DNA from: Bacteroidales bacterium
GTDB lineage: Bacteria; Bacteroidota; Bacteroidia; Bacteroidales; ML635J-15
Direction of reading: 5' to 3'
Assembly (NCBI GenBank): GCA_028702675.1
Contig: JAQVOJ010000006.1
Span: 8,911 to 55,671 of the forward strand
DNA: 46,761 nucleotides
Every line of letters starts with the position of its first letter. Positions within the stretch are counted from its first letter, which is position 1. The notes under the pieces were generated by a model. That model searched no databases. It was not told the origin of the DNA and saw nothing but the letters and a program-made list of their open reading frames with translations. Positions 43,376 to 46,761 of this stretch are shown piece by piece. The position numbers were made by a program, and so were the translations under genes.

Positions 43376-45225
43376 ATATGGAACTGATCCGCATAGATCA
43401 GAAAAAGTGTACATCATGTTATGCTTGCTTAAGAGCTTGCCCTGTTAAGGCAATTCAAATTAACGATAAAGATCAAGTATATATCAATCATCAACGATGT
43501 ATAGCATGTGGTAATTGTTATGTTAATTGTTCTTCAGGTGCAATTTCATATATTTCTTCGATAAAACCGGTCGAGAAATTAATAAAATCAAACAGCGAAG
43601 TTATTGCTATCGTAGATCCAGCAATTGCTGCAGAATTTCCCGATATTACCGATTATCGGAATTTTGTTGGTATGATCAGAACAATTGGGTTTGCTAAAGT
43701 TTGCGAAATTTCGTTTGGGGCTGACCTGGTAGCCGAAGAATATGCCGAGTTAATTAAAAATTTTAAAGGCAAATATTACATTACATCTGCTTGCCCACCG
43801 GTAGTGGAGTATATAGAAAAATTTCAACCCGGAATTATTGATAGTTTGTTACCTGTGTGTTCACCCATGATAGCAACAGCCAAAGCAGTTCGTAAAAAGT
43901 ATGGAGAAAATATTAAAATTATTGCTATAAGTCCATGTATTGCTCAGAAAAAGGAAATAAAAAGGTATCCAGGTTTGGTTGATGAACTCCTTAGCTTCGA
44001 GGAACTAAGGCAAATGTTTGATGATAAAAATATTACAGAAAACTCGGTGGAGTTTTCGGAATTTGACCCTCCACACGGTAGAACCGGCTCTCTTTACCCT
44101 CTTAGCCATGGACTGTTAGAAGCAGGAAAGATAAACACAGAAATTAATACTGATAAAATTATTACTCGCGAAGGAAATTATGAATTTCGACAAAATATAG
44201 ACGATTTTGCTAAAATACCATCAATCAAGCATCACCTAAATATATTTTTTTGCAAAGGTTGCAGTATGGGCCCTTGTACATCTGCAAGTCAAAGTTACTT
44301 ACAATCATATAGTTTGGTTGTGAACTTTGCATCAAAACGAATTAATAGCGTTAGTAAAGATGAACATCAAAAGGATATTAGGGAGTTTGGAGATATGCAA
44401 TTAATGGCTGTTTTTTCACCTAACGATCAGCGATTACCTAATCCTCCCGAAGCAAAAGTTAAGCAAGTTCTAAATCTTTTAGGACACGAACATTGCGATA
44501 ATCATTCATGCCAAAGCTGTGGTTATAAATCTTGCAGAGAGTTTGCTGTTGATGTAGCTAAGAATCTTATGAAACCCGAAATGTGTGTAACATATACTTT
44601 ACGTAACCGACAAGATTATATTAAGCAGCTTACCGAAACTAATAGAGCACTTGCAAATACAAAAAAAGCTCTTGAAGTATCGGAACGTAAAATGAGAGTA
44701 GAACGCGAATCTACTAACGAAACAATGAATATGGTAGATGAGGTATTACAAAAACTGCCATCAGGGGTGGTAATTGTTGATAAAGAACTCTCAATAGTGA
44801 AAAGTAATACACGTTTTATTGATGTACTTGGTAGCGATGCAGTCGAAATTTCAGAAGTGATTCCCGGATTAGTTGGAGCCGATTTGCATACATTATTACC
44901 AAAAGATATTTATACTCTGTTCGAATATGTAATTAATGAAAATTTACCTATCGAAAATCGTGATATCAACTTTAAAGATAATTTGTTGAACCTCTCTGTT
45001 TTTCCAATAAAAAAAGCAAATATCGTTGCTGCTGTATTTCGTGATATGCACGAACCGGAAGTCCGTAGAGATGAGGTAGTTAATCGCGTAAACGAAGTAA
45101 TCGAAAAAAATCTGAATATGGTGCAACAAATAGGATTCTTATTGGGCGAAGGAGCTGCAGAAACCGAAAAAATGCTAAATAGTATTATTGAATCATTTAG
45201 AAAAGATAAAAGAAATAACGAGTAA
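43372..45225 (+). CDS. Second sensory [FeFe]-hydrogenase with PAS-like domain
   Basis: The 617-residue protein has two N-terminal [4Fe-4S] motifs (C13-C23, C43-C53) and a sensory H-domain. Motif L1 is TSACPPVV (Ala140 in place of the proton-relay Cys, Cys141 kept), L2 is SPCIAQKKE (Cys189), and L3 is FFCKGCSMGPC (Cys294, Cys297). A [4Fe-4S] domain follows (CQSCGYKSC, then MCVTYTL), then a coiled coil and a PAS-like domain (about 445-560, LPSGVVIVDKELSIVKSNTR). There is no kinase. Compared with the fusion at 36752, the L3 cysteine pair is shifted by one position against the catalytic consensus. The next gene encodes a SpoIIE-type phosphatase one base after this stop, suggesting that this sensor controls the phosphatase. 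The ATG at 43378 is an alternative start. Confidence 0.88.
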   Translation: MNMELIRIDQKKCTSCYACLRACPVKAIQINDKDQVYINHQRCIACGNCYVNCSSGAISYISSIKPVEKLIKSNSEVIAIVDPAIAAEFPDITDYRNFVGMIRTIGFAKVCEISFGADLVAEEYAELIKNFKGKYYITSACPPVVEYIEKFQPGIIDSLLPVCSPMIATAKAVRKKYGENIKIIAISPCIAQKKEIKRYPGLVDELLSFEELRQMFDDKNITENSVEFSEFDPPHGRTGSLYPLSHGLLEAGKINTEINTDKIITREGNYEFRQNIDDFAKIPSIKHHLNIFFCKGCSMGPCTSASQSYLQSYSLVVNFASKRINSVSKDEHQKDIREFGDMQLMAVFSPNDQRLPNPPEAKVKQVLNLLGHEHCDNHSCQSCGYKSCREFAVDVAKNLMKPEMCVTYTLRNRQDYIKQLTETNRALANTKKALEVSERKMRVERESTNETMNMVDEVLQKLPSGVVIVDKELSIVKSNTRFIDVLGSDAVEISEVIPGLVGADLHTLLPKDIYTLFEYVINENLPIENRDINFKDNLLNLSVFPIKKANIVAAVFRDMHEPEVRRDEVVNRVNEVIEKNLNMVQQIGFLLGEGAAETEKMLNSIIESFRKDKRNNE

Positions 45226-46428
45226 GTGGTAGGAGAAAATACATATATCGAAATTGAAGCCAGACAAATTAACCATCAGGGCGAAAGAATTTGTGGCGAT
45301 GTGTTTCTGAAACGCAGAATAAAAGAAGAAAACAGAATGGTGGCTGTGCTTAGCGATGGAATGGGACACGGAGTAAAAGCTAATGTTTTGGCATCGCTTA
45401 CGGCTACTATGGCAATAAATTTTATTATTGAACATAGAGACCCTGTTCGTATTGCAGAAATTATAATGAAAACATTGCCTGTATGTAAAGAACGAAAAAT
45501 AGCTTATGCTACATTTACTGCAATAGATATTGACAATACTGGAAAAATACATATTCTCGAATATGATACACCCCATGCTCTCGCTTTTAGAGAAAAAAAA
45601 CCTCTAAAATTAGTTTGGAAACCCCTCGAAATGAAAATCGAAAAAAATAATCCTGATGGCTTTCAGAATAAAACGCTTTGGTACACAAGTTTTTACCCAC
45701 GATTACAAGACAGATTAGTCTTTTTTAGCGATGGAGTAGCTCAATCAGGTTTAGGAACCGAAAATTTCCCGTTTGGATGGGGAAACGTAAAAATTCAAAA
45801 GTATATTGAGGGATTAATAGAAAACGATATAGAGGTATCGGCTGCAAAAATCTCAGAAAAGGTGGTTAATCGTTCGGTTTTAAACGATGGATATACTGCA
45901 AAAGACGATATTAGTTGCGCCTGTATGTATTTTAGAAAACCACGAAAATTACTGCTCGTTACAGGTCCACCTTTCGATTTTAATCAGGATAAACAATTAG
46001 CAAATACTGTTGATAGTTTTGATGGTAAAAAAATTGTATGCGGCGGTACTACTATCGAAATACTTAGCCGTGAACTAAAACGTGATGTTACTGATAGCCT
46101 TGAGTTCTACGACCCCGATTTGCCCCCATTTAGCTATATGGATGGTATTGACTTAGTTACCGAAGGAATTTTAACATTAAATAAAGTTAATCGCATCCTT
46201 AAAGATTTCGATAGTAATTATATTACAGGAAAAGGTCCTGCTGATAGAATTGTAAAAATGTTGCACCAAAGCGACCAGATAAATCTTATTGTAGGTACTA
46301 AAATTAATGAGGCACACCAAGACCCTAATGTGCCGGTTGACCTCGAAATACGTAGAACTATTGCTTTAAGACTTGCAAGACTTCTCGAAGACAAATTCCT
46401 TAAAGAGGTTAAAGTTAGTTTTATTTAG
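45226..46428 (+). CDS. SpoIIE/PP2C-type serine phosphatase
   Basis: The 400-residue protein starts at GTG directly after the upstream stop codon. It has PP2C metal-site motifs: GDVFL (Asp25), LSDGMGHG (Asp44), FFSDGVAQSG and KDDISC. This makes it a SpoIIE-like Ser/Thr phosphatase. About 150 residues follow the phosphatase core (KLLLVTGPPFDFNQDKQLAN, KKIVCGGTTIEILSREL, ITGKGPADRIVKMLH); I do not recognise this part as a named domain. Such phosphatases occur beside sensory hydrogenases in other anaerobes. The substrate may be a phosphorylated anti-sigma antagonist or another protein; no STAS or anti-sigma gene is present in the window. It is the last gene of the operon. Confidence 0.88.
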   Translation: MVGENTYIEIEARQINHQGERICGDVFLKRRIKEENRMVAVLSDGMGHGVKANVLASLTATMAINFIIEHRDPVRIAEIIMKTLPVCKERKIAYATFTAIDIDNTGKIHILEYDTPHALAFREKKPLKLVWKPLEMKIEKNNPDGFQNKTLWYTSFYPRLQDRLVFFSDGVAQSGLGTENFPFGWGNVKIQKYIEGLIENDIEVSAAKISEKVVNRSVLNDGYTAKDDISCACMYFRKPRKLLLVTGPPFDFNQDKQLANTVDSFDGKKIVCGGTTIEILSRELKRDVTDSLEFYDPDLPPFSYMDGIDLVTEGILTLNKVNRILKDFDSNYITGKGPADRIVKMLHQSDQINLIVGTKINEAHQDPNVPVDLEIRRTIALRLARLLEDKFLKEVKVSFI

Positions 46429-46432
46429 ATAT

Positions 46433-46446
46433 TCGTGTTTACACGA
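46433..46446 (+). terminator. Possible weak terminator after the hydrogenase-sensor operon
   Basis: TCGTG-TTTA-CACGA forms a five-pair hairpin five bases after the phosphatase stop and is followed by a T-rich stretch (about 46450-46470). The stem is short and the T-run is interrupted, so termination may be partial. Confidence 0.35.
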
Positions 46447-46501
46447 TAACTTCTTAATACTTTTTATTTGATTAAGTTTTTATCATATCCTTTAGTTTTA
46501 T

Positions 46502-46509
46502 TATATTTG
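46502..46509 (+). promoter_or_regulatory. -7 box before a small secreted frame (TATATTTG)
   Basis: TATATTTG fits TAnnTTTG exactly and ends 21 bases before the ATG at 46531. It suggests that a new transcript begins near the window end. Confidence 0.4.
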
Positions 46510-46530
46510 GTAATTTATAGAATATATTAG

Positions 46531-46671
46531 ATGAAATATCTGTTTTTGTTTTTTACCTGTTCGATAATGACTGTTTGTTTATTTGCACAGTCTTTTAGAA
46601 GCATTAATCCTAACCAATTTTCTTTTTCATTAGATAACCCGTATTATTCATGCGCAACAATTATCAGTTAA
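46531..46671 (+). CDS. Short secreted peptide or start of a broken gene
   Basis: A 46-codon frame begins with a good signal peptide (MKYLFLFFTCSIMTVCLFAQ) and continues for 26 residues (SFRSINPNQFSFSLDNPYYS, then CATIIS). It follows a -7 box. No family is recognised. The other two forward frames beyond about 46650 also close within the window, so no simple single-base slip restores a long gene. It may be a small secreted peptide or the remnant of an envelope protein. Bases 46672-46761 show nothing else. Confidence 0.35.
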   Translation: MKYLFLFFTCSIMTVCLFAQSFRSINPNQFSFSLDNPYYSCATIIS

Positions 46672-46761
46672 TAAAATTTGCATTTGACAGAACAGTTTCA
46701 CAATTTGAAAATGTTAGTGATAATATTTACAAATTATTGCATTTCCATGAATAAAAACATG

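Noticed and set aside
46650-46754. An alternative 34-codon frame (MRNNYQLIKF start) overlapping the end of the small secreted frame
   Set aside because: It has no promoter, ribosome binding site or recognisable motif, and joining it to the signal peptide by a frameshift still gives only a short product.

Overview
The window is AT-rich DNA from an anaerobic or microaerobic member of the Bacteroidota, probably Bacteroidales or a near relative. I base this on gene content and signals. There are PorP/SprF and OmpA/TPR envelope proteins. Two sorting types of type IX secretion (T9SS) cargo are present, as are a BatA-type protein and a BtuG-like surface lipoprotein. Bacteroidota promoter -7 boxes (TAnnTTTG) sit 5-40 bases before many starts, and Shine-Dalgarno sequences are mostly weak. 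No tRNA, rRNA, insertion sequence, CRISPR array or phage gene was seen. The species cannot be named from the sequence.

Layout. 1-5.2 kb: a BatA-domain protein, ribosomal protein L19 with a strong terminator, and a TPR/PD40/OmpA protein on the minus strand. 5.3-8.2 kb: a VTT/DedA-like membrane protein converging on a UbiA/MqnP-type prenyltransferase and a sodium:solute symporter. 8.3-11.1 kb: citrate lyase genes, with the acyl-carrier subunit CitD fused to CitE, followed by CitF. 11.3-14.9 kb: two tandem ClC-CBS proteins. 14.9-20.5 kb: a cobalamin riboswitch leading a B12-uptake operon (DUF4465-like T9SS protein, second T9SS surface protein, BtuB-type TonB receptor with an apparent ATT start, BtuG-like propeller lipoprotein). 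20.5-24.4 kb: a CstA-family transporter and penicillin-binding protein 1C. 24.4-32.0 kb: a 1479-residue PKD-repeat adhesin with a type B T9SS signal, divergent from a PorP/SprF protein and an OmpA/TPR protein. 32.0-32.5 kb: an ECF sigma factor.

32.7-46.4 kb is the most unusual part. Twelve plus-strand genes, overlapping or at most 16 bases apart, look like one operon. In order they are HydC-, HydB- and HydA-like subunits of a trimeric NADH-linked [FeFe]-hydrogenase, a sensory hydrogenase fused to a histidine kinase, a lone receiver, a receiver-kinase, the NADH-sensing repressor Rex, a RibF-like protein with a degenerate kinase half, UDP-glucose 6-dehydrogenase, a thioredoxin-like [2Fe-2S] ferredoxin, a second sensory hydrogenase with a PAS-like region, and a SpoIIE/PP2C phosphatase. 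Just upstream of the first gene lie two abutting 18-base Rex operators, each one mismatch from consensus. The HydA-like subunit keeps the four cysteines that hold the H-cluster cubane but has lost the proton-relay cysteine (Asp instead) and the relay serine (Pro). It may be a slow, altered or sensory enzyme rather than a normal hydrogenase.

Together the genes describe a cell that takes up B12 through surface proteins, can cleave citrate, probably makes menaquinone, displays large T9SS adhesins, and couples NADH and possibly H2 sensing to phosphorylation signalling. All functions are inferred from sequence motifs read by eye; no database search was run.
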